Assembly: GCA_022578965.1 (NCBI GenBank)
Contig: MU400517.1
Location: forward strand, 434,001 to 498,000
Direction of reading: 5' to 3'
Source: Xylaria sp. FL1777
Taxonomy: Eukaryota > Ascomycota > Sordariomycetes > Xylariales > Xylariaceae
Length of the DNA: 64,000 nt
Shown: positions 1 through 12,387 of the stretch, piece after piece
Position numbering within the stretch: the first letter of the stretch is position 1
Layout of the letters: the number at the start of each line of letters is the position of its first letter
Position numbers and translations under genes: made by a program
Notes under the pieces: model-generated
What the model was told of the DNA's origin: nothing
Databases searched by the model: none
Seen by the model: the letters and a program-made list of their open reading frames with translations, nothing else

Positions 1-2447
1 AAGGTTTCATATTTGTCTTAGGCTAACCCAGAGTGACCAGTCTATGTTATTCCTAGCCAGATTGTCTCCTAACGGCCGCTATTATAGACTATGGAAATTC
101 GTCCCCAGGAAAGGCTTGCGGGGCTGAATAGACTACACTACCTTTCCGTTACCTAATACTCCACGGGTGCTGCATCTACCGGCTCAGAGTTCCGAGCTAG
201 GCCATAAGCTACTCAAGCTAGGAAACTATCGAGAAGATTCATCGTGTCGACCGTCGAACTTAGGTAGGAACACATACTGCAGTGGCTGTAGTTAATCTGT
301 AGTCCGTCGCTACAGGGGGACTCAGATAAGGAATGTTTCAACCCGTCGCTCTCGGCATCTCGGCATCGTCGTGAAAATTGGTATTTGTAAAGAAAAGACA
401 CAAAGGTTGGTAAATGTTACCTAATATGATAGAGTACTATCCTTAACACCGCTGGCAAATTCAGAATGCGTCAAGTTGGGCATTTTGCTAGCTGTAGCTA
501 GTTGAGTGCTACAGACTGGGGAAGTCTTCTCTTGCAGAGCGGCGACTTGAAACAATGCTAACGACATCTTGCGAATTGATAAGTCATATGCGTTATCTCG
601 TCGTTAGGATCGAGTCTTGCCCTTATAAACCAAGTGTACTCCAATGTTGTCTTGTTTTTGGTGTTGGCCTTCATTTTATCGACCAATAGATCTGTCTTAG
701 AACACGGCCTATCTTTTGGTGGCAAGGTTATATAAAAGCATCAACTGATTCAGCATTCACGTTTTATAAGCTTAGATGGTCGTTATGATGCCTCCCTCAC
801 GTCAGCCGCCAATAATTACTACCTACAAGGCGGAAAATGAGCTGTATAAGTGATATTCATTCACACTTCCACTTGCAAGTAAGCAGGTTTTGCTGTGCGT
901 CGTTACGAAACTGCATAGCACGTATGAATCAGTCTCCAAGCTTGGCTGAGAGTATGGGCGTCGAAACGGTAGATGAATCTCTTGGCACAATAGGAACAAT
1001 ACAAATCTGGCGTCGATAGTTTACGATAACACCACACGCGCTGATCTCCTGCCCGAGAGCGGGCAACTCCGGATTGCCCTCCGGACCAGTAGTATGGTCA
1101 GCATCATCCGATATCCCTGGTGGAGCGGGCGGGTCGTCGAGCTTGGCAGACCAGACATTCTAACTATGAACTTCCTTCACAAGCGGGCGATCTAGTCATG
1201 ACCATCTATTTTAAGAGCGATTGCTCTGTCGCTTCTGGACAAAGTCGTAGTGCTTGTATAATGAATATTGCGGAGGCCTAGAGATGATGCCTCGTTTATC
1301 GACCGCGACTATTGAGGAAACCCACTCAGAATACAAGGAGACGGGCTACATCCTAAAAACTAACTGCTTAAGAAACTTTTTCCGTAAAAGAATTCATCGC
1401 GATGAAGGAAAGAAACTGTAGCTATACACTTATTTGGTAATATGACTAAGCCTTACTTAGCCGCTTAGGGGCTTGGGCGAAGTAGGAGAACAAATCAAGA
1501 ATACAGAAATATCCTCTAGTCAGTTTCCCGGATTCAGGAGAAGAGAACCCTAAATATCCAACCCATTATGTAATCGGAACGGTCTAGAATGTTGAGAGAT
1601 GCAACAACCTGAAGAAGCGACTATATGTGACGACACCAACTAGACTGGATCATAAGGCTCAAATAGGTGTACTTGGTCTTGTATTCTCCTATTATACCTG
1701 GTCGTCTATCGTCCCGTATCGTTTCGTATATTGTCTTCGTCTCGTGCAAGACATACCGTCATGAGCGCATGTTGCTCTCCATATCCATCATAAATGTAAC
1801 GGTTACTTACATCTTAGCCGCTATGGTGACCTGGAGACCAATAAGTAGTCCTAAGTTCCTCTGTTTACAAAGTAGATAATGTTCTTTAGATAGGTAGTTC
1901 CCTGATTCACTAGACTAGGGTGCTGACGAGGGGTATGCATATGAAGCTGATGCTCTAAGTCTGTTGAATGGCACGGGCAAAGGGGTATAACGCCAGTAGG
2001 GACATTGGCAGTAATAATAACTGAATCATGTTCATGTAAAACCTGTATTGTAATGTTTCTAATCATGATACATCCTACAAGTACCCCTTACCTTAGACAA
2101 TTACTAGAAACCCCGCGGAAGAGCCTTGCGGCTAGTATTACACTTGCCCACCCACCTATACATTCATCAACGGTAATATTGGGTTAAAAGGAAAACCTAT
2201 CATTGTTTTGAAATATTGACACATAGAATAGGTAGTCGAATTAATTACATACATTATCATAAGCCAGGGTGGCGCGTAGCCAAACGGATGCCTCCCTGTG
2301 GAGGCGTACTCGTTGAGAAGTAAATTGCAACAGCTTCAAACGCCCGACGGACTTAGCGCAAGCCATCCTCTCTTAGCTTCCTTAAGCCATAGTAGGCTAG
2401 GTAAAAGTTATGAAGAACATGGAATCAAAATCAAGATGAAAAGGTCA
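1..2447. other. gene-free flank
   Basis: No convincing gene is visible. Open frames here are at most about 70 codons, several lack an ATG, and none resembles a known family. No tRNA-like A/B-box pair, terminal inverted repeat or transposase-like frame was noticed. The right end is the 3' flank of the C2-domain gene on the minus strand. Confidence 0.5.
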
Positions 2448-4391
2448 TTACGTCGTGATACCAGCACCACTTGCCTGGGTGGACGGGCCGGCATTAGATG
2501 GCTGAGGATTCAGCATCTCCTGAATACGTCTCGGCTCCTCCAAAAACTCCCAGGCGCGTTCCTTCTTACTCTTCCGTCCTTGGTCGCCCGCTTGCTCCAT
2601 TTCGTCCAAATCGCTGATATCGCTGGAGCTAAAGGAGCTGGCGCTTGGACTACGGTTGAGGATCATCCTAACGCTGTGGCCGGCCTTTCTCCTCAGATTG
2701 CGCTGATTTTCCTTCAGCTTTTGATCCTCCGGGTCATCACAACCGAGGACGACAATCCCCAGCCCCGGGAAGTTGCGCTCTAGGAATTCACGCAAAAGCG
2801 GTAAAACCGACTTTTCTGGCCGGTACGTACCACTGTCGTTGTCAATTATGAGCTGATAATCTTGAGGCTTCGCGGTCGAGGGTTCTTTGGGTGGACCACC
2901 ACTAGACTCTTGGCTTGTGGACTCATTTAGATCAGCACTATGAGACTTTTTATGCTTCTGTACTCTCCTGATAAAAAACTCTCCAGAGCAGGCGATATAT
3001 ATCTGAGCATCACTGTGCATGGTGTGTTTACTTAGCAAATCAATGCCAAACTCCTTGCCGGTCTCGGTGAAACGCATGAGACCATCGAGAGTAAGGATGT
3101 ACGTAAAGAGACGCGCGCCTTCATCGAAATGCGCCAGTTTTAGGAATTGAAGGCTGGCTTCTTCTGAACATGGTTTGAATACACCCCACTCCGTCGACTT
3201 GTCGAAGTTATAAATACGCTCATGTTGGTGATGGAGGGCCTTGTTGAGAATATGACCGCGAAAGCCCGTGCTACGGAAAAGGAGCCCGATGACAGGTCTA
3301 AATTCAACAAAGCGATGGTAAAGCTTCGGCGGTACGGGACCAGCTAATTGAATTTCATTAGCCTGGAAGTCGTATTTCTGTGCCGTCTTATTCGAAGTCT
3401 TGGGGTCTGTCTCAGCAGTTGAATGGTCGTTGTGGCTTTGCGAGTCGGCGGCCTCATCCTTATTGACTTTGATGCCAGTCATACGCCCAATCATGGGAGA
3501 GAAATGCTTGAAATAGTAAGTTGGGCCGACAGTGTAGATCTGGCCGTGTGGTGGGTCTGATTTTCCAATAACCACAGCGCTGATGTATAGTCTAGGGGTC
3601 ATCGAGACATCCTTACGAAGAGCGCTAGTGGCAGCCTTGAGAAGATATGCTCGCTTGCTACCCATTCGTTTTTGGACATCGAAGACCTGACCCGGCGGCG
3701 CAAAGCCTTCCCAAGATTCATTGACATTGTATACATGAATGGTGACATTTCCTAGGCGGTCATTGTGATCACTATAATACTCTAGGTTAGAAATTTCTAT
3801 AACGAATACGGCTTGTAATTGTCTGGCGCATGAAGCCCTTATAGCATAACCCTAGCTTACGTGTCCCCAGTAACAAAACGACGGCGAGAACTTTACTTAC
3901 GGCCAGTCCTCATCATATAAGCGGCACTTAAGCCTGAAGCCAGACGCAGGGATATTTGCGACAATCCATTCCTCCTCCCAATGCGGATCCAGAGATCTTC
4001 GGATGGTACGCGTGCGATAAACGAGGTCAGGATCTTCTTTGTGGCGCTTGGGTAACGCCGTGGAAAGTGTGGCGGTGAGGAAAGGGTCCGAGGCGCCGGT
4101 GCTAATATCAGCAGTCGGGAGGTTTTCTGCCCGGTGGAAAGTGAATTTGATGGTATAGCCAGGTGGCGCATCAGGAAGGGGTGTCGAGTCGAAGCCCCCA
4201 GGCGGCTTCGCTATGGCCTTCATCTTCTGCTGCTGGTCTTTGAGTTTCCCCTTTACCGTGGCACGGCGATCCAGCAGATGCTTCTCATGGTCCTCCCCCT
4301 GCTGAACTCCGTCACGGTTGGGCGAGGGAGCATCTTCGGTACTCTGCTGCCCATTGTCTCCGTTTGGAGCTCCATTGACCTCCGACGACAT
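2448..4391 (-). CDS. C2-domain protein, conserved in filamentous fungi
   Basis: Two exons, complement(2448..3771, 3901..4391), encode 604 residues. The intron (GTAAGT..TAG, 129 bp) splits a Pro codon, and the frame stays open across it. A C2 domain lies at about residues 65-180, with Asp-rich loops (SDPF, then YDEDWPDHND) of the kind that bind calcium or phospholipid. It is followed by a less typical conserved region and a low-complexity C-terminus rich in Ser and Lys/Arg. The N-terminal 60 residues are polar and look disordered. No signal peptide or membrane segment is seen, so a cytosolic or peripheral membrane protein is likely. The start is the first ATG of the frame. The precise role is unknown; I know this only as a conserved C2 family of Pezizomycotina. 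It is transcribed away from the methyltransferase gene, about 1 kb apart. Confidence 0.85.
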
Positions 4392-5441
4392 GGCGGCGGT
4401 ATGTGTTTATGGGCGCGACCGGGCACGGCGGCGCGCGCCTCACGGTGCGGAGAACGAACACGGACTAACGACGGAGATGGAGACGGCTCCCTAGTGCTTT
4501 GGAATCGCCGGTGTCGGGGGGTTGTCTCGGCCAAGGCGGGACAAAGCGCTGTTGGTGATGGATGATGAAAGCCAAGCCGGCCCACAGCAGAGCGCGTCAG
4601 GTTCGTTGGGTCAGGGTTCTGGGTATGCGATGCGACAGTCGGGTGGGTAATGTGCGAGCGATCGTCGGGGCGATGAATGCTCGGTGGTTTATACAAACAG
4701 AAGTGCTCTCTAGGCGAACAATTGAGGGCTCAGGCGACAAAGTGACAGGCGAAACTGGGCCTGAGGGTTGGATGTGGCGTCGCGACAGAAAGCAAAACAA
4801 AACGAGTAAAGAGGTTTGGGTGGTCTACAGAGAAAAAAAATCGGTATAGGTGCTGCTTTTGATGGTGCAGGTAGTTCTGATAAAATGGGGGGTATAGGCT
4901 ATCGTAGGTAAGCCGTAAAGGCATGGCTGGGCTTAGGGCACCCATGATGCCCTAGAGCCGGAAAGTTGGTGATGCTGGGCATTCCAGCGCTACCCAGTGC
5001 TACCTAGTGGAAAGGATATTGCTGCTAATTGCGGCTAATGGCTAATTATGAAGTAGTTATTAGGTAAAGTCGATCTTGATGGCAGGTACTGTACGTCGGC
5101 GACAAGATATACTGATTTTTAATTGGACATACATATTTCAGGCGGGTACCTATTTAAGGTTAACTGGCCGAGTCCTCTCTGCCGGATACCCGACATGAAG
5201 ACAGTAAGTCTAACACTGTCAGATACGCATAGGCAGACAGCTCCATGGACAGTGCTAGCGACTGTATCGCCTCCTTAGCCAATTGAGGAATTTAGATAAG
5301 TGCTAGCGCCCATAGCCGAGATGGTTGTTAACCTCAGTAGTCACCACAACTAATCCCCGTAGTAGCAAAAGAACTAAGGGGCATCATTGCTACTCACTGG
5401 ACAAGTGCGCACGATATCTCCTTTGGCGAACTGCAACCGAC
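4392..5441. other. divergent intergenic region
   Basis: This 1.05-kb spacer holds the promoters of the C2-domain gene (-) and the homocysteine methyltransferase gene (+). Open frames up to about 147 codons occur on both strands near 4250-4850, but they overlap the first exon or have no recognisable content, so I treat them as chance frames. Confidence 0.5.
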
Positions 5442-6593
5442 ATGGCCGAGACACCTGTTCAGTTCCTCGATGGGGGACTGGGCACATCTCTCGAGGACAA
5501 GTACAAGGTGCGGTTTACTGAGGCCACGCCTCTGTGGTCATCGCATCTTCTTCTCTCAGACCACGATACTCTTGCATCGTGCCAGCGCGACTTCGCCGAT
5601 ATTCCCGTCGACATCTTACTCACTGCAACCTATCAGGTCTCAGTCGAGGGGTTTCGACGGACGCGAACAGACTTGTTCCCGCTTGGTGTCCCACGCGCAG
5701 ATATCCCTCGATTCCTCGAAGTCGCAGTCTCTACCGTCGAACAGGTCAAGCAACCGACGACGAAGATTGCTCTGAGTCTGGGGCCGTATGGCGCTGTCAT
5801 GACCCCTAGCCAGGAGTACACCGCCCATTACGATGATGAACACAACTCCGCCGACAAGCTATTTCGCTGGCATGCGGACCGCATGAGCTTGTTTGCTAGC
5901 ATTCCTCGGCTTGGTAGTCGGGTTGATTTCGTCGCTTTTGAGACCGTCCCCAGGCTTGATGAAATACTCGCCATTCGGCAGCTTACTACGCTCCCAGCCT
6001 CACATTCGGCAGATTCGGCCGTGCTTGGCCCACTTGCACGGACACCATATTGGATATCTTGTGTGTTCCCAGGGTCCGCCCGAGCTCTTCCGGATGGTAG
6101 TAGTATAAGTCAGGTAATTCGCGCCCTGCTAAGTTTAGAACACTCCGACAATCCGCCATGGGGTATAGGGATCAACTGTACCAAAATAGCAGAGCTTCCC
6201 AAGTTGGTCAGAGAGTATGAAATTGGCGTAAGGCTTCTGGAAGAGGATAATCATCTCCGCTCTTGGCCAAGCTTACTCTTGTACCCGGATGGAACAAACG
6301 GCGAAGTATACGATACCGCTGCCAAGACCTGGAAGATGCCCATAGGGCTGACGGAAACCATCCAAGAGGTAAATAGCTAACTATACTATAACTACTGTAT
6401 GATTGTATCTGATACGATAGGGGCTAATGTTGGCAATCGGGCTTATTTCTAGTCTTCGTGGGAACAGCAACTTGAACGTGTTGTCACTGAAGCACGAACT
6501 CGTGGTTGCTGGCGTAGCATCGTGGTTGGTGGATGCTGCAAGGCCACACACATGGACATATCGAGGCTTCGTGCCCAAGTTCTTCACTTTTGA
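5442..6593 (+). CDS. homocysteine S-methyltransferase
   Basis: Exons 5442..6368 and 6453..6593 encode 355 residues. The enzyme transfers a methyl group to homocysteine to make methionine, usually from S-methylmethionine or S-adenosylmethionine (yeast Mht1/Sam4 family), in the cytosol. Family marks are the N-terminal LDGGLGTSLED segment and three zinc-binding cysteines: Cys246 in GINC and Cys337/Cys338 in the C-terminal GGCC. The GGCC lies only in exon 2. Without splicing the 84-bp intron (GTAAAT..TAG) the protein stops at an in-frame TAA and loses two zinc ligands, so the second exon is well supported. The chosen ATG puts the conserved GG motif close to the N-terminus; the open frame runs further upstream without another credible start. 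Length is normal for the family. Confidence 0.9.
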
Positions 6594-9350
6594 GCTAAGC
6601 GTGCGCCACACCCGACAAGACATAGCCATAGTGTACACTACGCAGGAGGTAAGCTGAAAGTGATTTACTGTTCAACAGTGGGTCAACTCGCAAAACTGCT
6701 AAGCAACACCCACATGACCTGTGATTACCTATAGACTATATGGTAAACAAGCACTAGGCACATTGATTAGGTGTTCTTAGTGGCATGTCAGACTCGTTAA
6801 AGCCTTCACTATTACATGATGAGCAAAATTTCCGTTCGAGTGAAATTGGGAATTTCGGTAAGTGACCAAACCCTCGCCTCACTTGTCTCAGTGACCGATT
6901 CAAATGATCGTGAAGGCAAGACTAGGAGAATACATCCCATGCCAATATACGGCAATCCCCTTCGATGCTTTCTTATTCTATCCCGCACTCCTGGATTAGA
7001 TTTGATCGGTTATGCCCCCTTTTATACCCTGTATATTATTTACCATGCAAGATTGACTTGTCCTTGCTACCAAACGACACATTATATCGTTCAGAAGCGA
7101 TACGCAATAGCTTCATGGGAAAGGCGGAATCAGCATAAAATGCCAGCATAGCCTAGAACAGAGAAATGCCAAGGTCCGTCATGAGACCTCGGTGGCGGAT
7201 CGTATGAGATTCGTGATATACTTATAGCTGACGGCGACAAACGATCGAGTGTCTGACTGTGTTCAAACAGGTCTAGCAGACATGACAGACACACGACAGA
7301 CTTGACAGAACTGACAGACTTGGCAGACATAACAGAGTTAGCAGGCATAACAGAGTTGACAGACATAATAGACATAACAGGCATAACAGACTTAACAAAC
7401 AGAACACTACTCTGCTATGGAGTATGCAGCTTGCCATGTGAAATGAAGCCTGAGATGGGTCCACTACTACACCATACTCGGGGGCCGAACATGATGCTAC
7501 CTACACACACTACTGCAGAGAGGAACCAGCTCACGCAGTACCTAGTCTAATTCAACAGCATGATAGCTTTGTTTTCCGTAATTTTCCTCTCCAGCTAAAA
7601 GCTCAGCTACTCGCCTCGACAGTCAGACATGTGGGGTGCTTTGACAGGCAATGCAGCCTATTATCGTAAAGCGTGTCTTCCTGTCAGCACAAGGGGAGCT
7701 TAATAAATCCCGAAGGAACCTCGTTATTAGTTGCGGTAGTATTGAAGGAGTCCCCGTGTACCGCTTACACTATTGCTCCGAGGGCGTTCAAGCCGCACCC
7801 GCACCCGCAGGCAGGCAATTCAAAGTCGTGTAGTGTACACTCACTACGCGAGGTATCGTAAGCAAGCTCGCCTGAAATTACCAGTTGACAGGAAATGACT
7901 GAGGGCGAAGACAACACGACAAATGAGCGGATATGAACCGCACATGTAAGCAGTAGACGATGAGGTCACTTTTTGACGTCTATGCACGGTACATTCGTAT
8001 AGGTTGGTTTTTTTTTTGGGTAATGAATAGACTATCCAGCATACAATAGTGCACTCTGCTATACTATGCTATACCACACGATGCTAATAATTAGGAGTCT
8101 GTGTGTAAGTTGGAGACAAGCGCTGAGTACAACACAACTCGAAACATGGAATAGAGCGACAAAAAAAAAAGAGAAAGGACTATGTAGTAGAGAACGAAAT
8201 CATGATAGAGTATCATGATACCTGTCCTGTAGACTCATTCCGCCATCATGATGTGTTGGTACCGGCAATTCGCTTAGACACTCTCGCGTGGTTTCTTTTT
8301 TGTCTTCGCATCGTGAGTCTTGTGTTTGTCTTACTAGTGCTCACTACACTACAACACCAGAATACTTCCCTAACCTTACGATGGTACTTGATCTGGCCTT
8401 GCTAGGCCTGCAGCCAAGGACCCAAATCCAATAGTGTCGCTGGCCTAAGCGTAAGTATACGCATAGGCAAAGGAGGGGAGGTAAGGCAAGAGATACATAG
8501 GTCCAATTAAAAGAGATCTAATCTCCACAAGGGCTGGCTCCTCAACCGCTGTGCCTGCAGCCTCCCATGTGCATGGCTGGTAGGTTCTTGACCGTTAAAG
8601 AAATAAAATTGCAATCAGGATCCCACAGCTTCTGGACCACGAGGCGTGTCCCAATCGGGGTGTGTACTAGCAGGGCAGGAGCTCGCAAGTTCGCGTGGGT
8701 AGTGCAGCACTGCGTCCATGTAAGGATTGAGGCGTAGTATGTAAGGAGAGCTTCTGCACGCTACCGAGCACGGTAAGCCTAGAAAGGGATAGTCGAATAA
8801 GATGGCTTGCTATACTATGTTTAGTGCAGTGTACGTACAGGTAGTAGTGTACTACCTGCCCTGGTAAGTCGTCTACCTACTGCTTATAGGTACTACACTA
8901 GGTAGGCTCGCTAACGAAACCCCTGGCAGATCCAATCCTGCGTGCTGACCTGAGCCCGGACGAGGCAAAAATAGACACGCTAATACGCGATCGATACGAA
9001 GCCCCACGACCTCGTTGTCGACGTCCACACATCCGGGACCAAGACAACACCAACGCAACGCAGCGCAGCGCAGCACAGCGTACCGTCATGTAGAGTACGC
9101 AGTAAGTAGGTACATCGTAGTGTACATGTAGTGTAGCACTGGGCCGCATGCACGGGGGACCAGTCATTGGAACCATGCAGCCAGCCATCCAGCCATCCAC
9201 GATGGGCTGCGATGGGCCGTGGCGCCTCGTTTATTAAATCCCCCAAGCGCCCGCCTCTCTGCGTCCTGGCTATGATCTTCATCCCGCCTGCCTACCGCTC
9301 GCCTCACCCTCACTACAGTCATTCTTTCATCTGTCTGAACCCGAGCAACC
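6594..9350. other. long gene-poor spacer with low-complexity DNA
   Basis: A 2.76-kb interval without a recognisable gene. It contains the 9-bp minisatellite at 7275-7402, a T run near 8010, an A run near 8161, and short CTACC/GGTAG-type motifs around 8825-8910. The last few hundred bases are the presumed promoter and leader of the GPI-anchored wall protein. The open frames here (up to about 110 codons) resemble nothing I know. Confidence 0.5.
7275..7402. repeat. 9-bp minisatellite
   Basis: Twelve contiguous 9-bp units from 7295 to 7402 follow the consensus RACAGACAT/RACAGACTT. Two further units (7275-7292) precede them, offset by 2 bp. Because the unit is a multiple of three, the array is open in frame on both strands and reads as a three-residue repeat (Thr-Asp/Glu-Leu/Ile on the plus strand). 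Units diverge by 1-3 bases. No convincing gene surrounds it. Confidence 0.85.
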
Positions 9351-10592
9351 ATGATCCGCCTGATCAAGTACGCCGGCGCCGGCGCTGTGCTGGTCGTCGC
9401 TGTGAGCGCTACCACCGACTCCTACCCAACTGGCGGCGATGACGACGAGTGCCCGCCCGAGAGCTCCGAGTACCCGGTCAGCAGCTATCCCACCGTCACC
9501 GCCAGCTACAGCGGCTCTCCTTCGGGATATCCTACTAGCAGCTACCCGGTTCCCACCTCGACTAGCTCTCCTGGAGGCACCGGTGAATATTGCCCTCCCG
9601 ACAATGGGGATGATGACGATGATGACGACGACGATGATGGAGGACATACCGATACTTGTCCTCCTGACGAGACGGGCTACCCTACCAGCAGCTACGGCTA
9701 TCCTACTAGCAGCTATGGCTATCCCACCAGCGGTTACCCTACCGTGACTGCTAGCTACAGCGGTTCTCCCTCTGGATATCCTACCGGTAGCTACCCGGTA
9801 ACGTCTGCTTACCCTACCAGCGACGACGAGTGTCCTCCGGAGACAACCGAGACACCCTACCCCACCAGCAGTGACGATGATGAGTGCCCCCCGGAGACGA
9901 CGGAGACGCCTTATCCCACGAGCAGTGATGAGGATGAGTGCCCTCCTGAGACAACTGAGTCGTACCCCGTCAGCACCCCTGGTGGCTACCCTACCGGTGG
10001 CTATCCTACAGGCGGTTACCCTACCGGCAGCTCCTCCGCCGCTTACCCAACCAGTGAGAGCACTCCCGCCGGCTACCCTACCGGTGGCCAGGGTTACCCC
10101 ACTGGCGGTCAAAGCTCCTCTGGTGCTTATCCCACCGGAGGCAGCGGCTATCCTACCGGCGGCGAGAGCTCTTCTGCTTACCCTACTGGAGGTGACAGCT
10201 ACCCTACTGGCGGCCAGAGCTCTTCTGCCTATCCCACCGGCGGTGAGACCTACCCTACCGGAGGCGAGACCTACCCGACTGGCGGCAGCGGCAGCGGCAG
10301 CGGCTATCCTACCGGTGGTGAGAGCTCCTCTGCTGCTTATCCCACTGGCGGCCAGGGCGCTGGCTACCCTACAGGAGGCAGCTACCCTGGCTCCAGCGCG
10401 ATCCCCACTCTCTCGACTTCTTACTCCTCCTCGCCTTACCCCGTCACCACTCCTGCTGGCGGCTCCCCGGCCAACACTACCACTGGCCCCGCTACCACCA
10501 GCGCCATTCCCACCGCTGGCGCGTCTGTCATCCGCGCGGGTGCCACTGGTGTCTTCGTTGCTGCTGCCGCATTCTTCTTTGGTCTCTTTTAA
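9351..10592 (+). CDS. GPI-anchored wall protein with YPTGG and CPPE repeats
   Basis: A single exon encodes 413 residues. An N-terminal signal peptide (hydrophobic AGAGAVLVVAVSA, cleavage likely near residue 20) and a C-terminal hydrophobic tail after a small-residue stretch (ending FVAAAAFFFGLF) predict a GPI-anchored cell-surface protein. The body is almost all repeats: about 15 copies of YPTGG, several YPTSS, and acidic cysteine motifs of the DECPPE type, plus a run of ten Asp. High Ser/Thr suggests heavy O-mannosylation. The spaced single Cys in acidic motifs could cross-link the protein or bind metal, but that is only inference. No catalytic domain is visible. Third-position C and G make the complementary strand open for 450 codons; I regard that antisense frame as a by-product of codon bias. 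Likely role: adhesin-like or structural wall component. Confidence 0.85.
   Translation: MIRLIKYAGAGAVLVVAVSATTDSYPTGGDDDECPPESSEYPVSSYPTVTASYSGSPSGYPTSSYPVPTSTSSPGGTGEYCPPDNGDDDDDDDDDDGGHTDTCPPDETGYPTSSYGYPTSSYGYPTSGYPTVTASYSGSPSGYPTGSYPVTSAYPTSDDECPPETTETPYPTSSDDDECPPETTETPYPTSSDEDECPPETTESYPVSTPGGYPTGGYPTGGYPTGSSSAAYPTSESTPAGYPTGGQGYPTGGQSSSGAYPTGGSGYPTGGESSSAYPTGGDSYPTGGQSSSAYPTGGETYPTGGETYPTGGSGSGSGYPTGGESSSAAYPTGGQGAGYPTGGSYPGSSAIPTLSTSYSSSPYPVTTPAGGSPANTTTGPATTSAIPTAGASVIRAGATGVFVAAAAFFFGLF
9421..10386 (+). repeat. coding tandem repeats (YPTGG / YPTSS / DECPPE units)
   Basis: Degenerate in-frame repeats inside the GPI-anchored protein gene. The first half alternates SYGYPTS and DECPPETTETPYPTSS blocks; the second half is dominated by YPTGG with variable linkers (QSSSA, ESSSA, SGSG). 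Such arrays expand and contract readily and often vary between strains. Confidence 0.8.
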
Positions 10593-12387
10593 TTGCATAT
10601 GGATAGGGTCATTCCACATGGCGTCTGGGCATAAGGATAGAAGAAACATAGTCGTTTGATTAATGGTTATTAGATACAAGCTAAAATCTGCACATAAACG
10701 CTTGTCCTACCGATTCTATCCCGCGTGGCAGATGCCTTGCGGCAACTTCCCTCCATTGCTCACTATGCTTAATGTTTTAGTCTTCTAATGTAAATAAGTT
10801 TGTTTATTGTTTAGTCACTCGCTCTTGTGCTAGTTCCATTTGTGTGATCTTCGGCATTGTTTAGATTTATAGATGGTTTATAGACCAATTCTTGACTTCG
10901 CTTCTTGCTAGGTACTACGCAGGCACCAGCACGAGCTTTGAACATCACCTACTTCACTTCTATAGCTGCCTTCCGAGGTCTTACCAGCATCAATCTATAC
11001 CCTTGGCCTGCGAAGTTTCTCGGTTTTATATTATGTCCTCGCTCTAGATGGGAGTAATTGTTCCTCTAACGTAACTCTGTAACATCATATAATCAAGGCC
11101 GGGATCAATAAAATATGTGTGGCGGACATACTGGGGTGGTTGAGAAGGGTCGACGTTAAACCACCAGATTATATAATTCTCGAGATTACCTAATGAAGCA
11201 TTTCCTCGACTTACGGCACGCTAAGGAAAAGATCTACAGATTCTGTGCAGATTTTAAAGTCCACTAAATACTCAATCCCGACTACTTAGTCAAGATCGTT
11301 GAAGTGCAATCTCCCCTAGTGGAGGCTCAAAGCCAATGCGCTACTAAAAAAATAAAACAAAATAAAATAAAAATCCTTGATCGACCGACCTCCCTAAAAT
11401 AATAACTCGCCCTTGACGCCAACACGACAGGAAGTCCGAAATTTGCCGAGAGGCGTCGAACTCGTGCAACGACATCGCGCGACAGCTTAGGCGCGCCATC
11501 TTTATAGTATGACGTTGGGTGATGTGATGAAATAAAGCCCCTCATTTAATTCGGTAGGCCTCCGGAGGATCCGGGACCTTGTATGTACGTTAATACCAGA
11601 TACACCGACTCCGATATAGGCCGACATCACCGATGACTCAAAGGCGATTCAGATTACTTAGAATCGCTTTTTCTAGTGCGTCTATTATCGCTATGTCTTA
11701 TGCAATTGGATGACAGGGTATCCATCTATCACTTGGCATGATATAAGAAATGAGGAAATTGGCACGAGTCGCCTGGCGGCTGGAGACACGGAGTGGGACG
11801 AGGCTGCAAGGCGAAGAAAAAAAAAAAAAAAACTTCTCCGATGTTCGAGGAACTAGAGGCAAGCGTTATACACCGAAAGACCGAGAAGGCATGTTGATTT
11901 GGATGAATTAGGATGTTTCCCCCGCGCTTTGTAAGCGCGAAGCTGGAAGCGTAGAAGGCGTGATTCATGGGGCGATCATAGGTTGTCATAGGTAAGGCAA
12001 GCTGTCCATGTGCCTGGGCAGGACAAAGAAGCATCGGACCATCCGGAAATATAATAAGCGGACCTAACTAAGCGAAGATGCCGGCTGCTTGGAAAGGCGC
12101 ACGTGTTGAAACTTTATTGTGGTAAACATAAGAATTGAGATCGCGCCGGCTCTGTTGGGGGGTGTTTCCTTAAAGTTTACTCCCTCTGTTCTCCCCTATG
12201 TCTATGCGAAAAGAGTATCTATTAATCATAATGACGAATTAATGAATACGATCCCTGCTGTCAACGAACGACGACAATCTAAAGGTCGCCATCATCTCAT
12301 TAGACTCACATCTACTTCGGGCTGCGTGGTTGTGCGGTTGGGCTGATTAGGAGAGCTTCTATAATACTACATACACACTCACATCCA
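10593..12387. other. gene-free spacer
   Basis: A 1.8-kb interval with no supported gene. It begins with the 3' flank of the wall-protein gene and ends with the promoter of the methyltransferase gene. An A run lies near 11818-11831. Open frames (about 70-100 codons) have no recognisable features. Confidence 0.5.

Noticed and set aside
2265..2330. TRGC-like A-box resemblance (tRNA candidate)
   Set aside because: No matching B box or cloverleaf could be built.
1..2447. Possible transposon remnant or RIP-mutated DNA
   Set aside because: Gene-poor, but no terminal repeats, transposase-like frames or strong TA enrichment were found by eye.
2298..2783. 161-codon plus-strand frame
   Set aside because: Antisense to exon 2 of the C2-domain gene and led by GTG; no recognisable content.
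4134..4849. Overlapping open frames of 95-147 codons on both strands
   Set aside because: They overlap the C2 gene start or its promoter and show no family features.
9327..10679. 450-codon open frame on the minus strand
   Set aside because: It lies exactly antisense to the GPI-anchored repeat gene; its low-complexity Arg/Gly/Ala composition follows from the codon bias of the sense strand, and it has no signal or domain.
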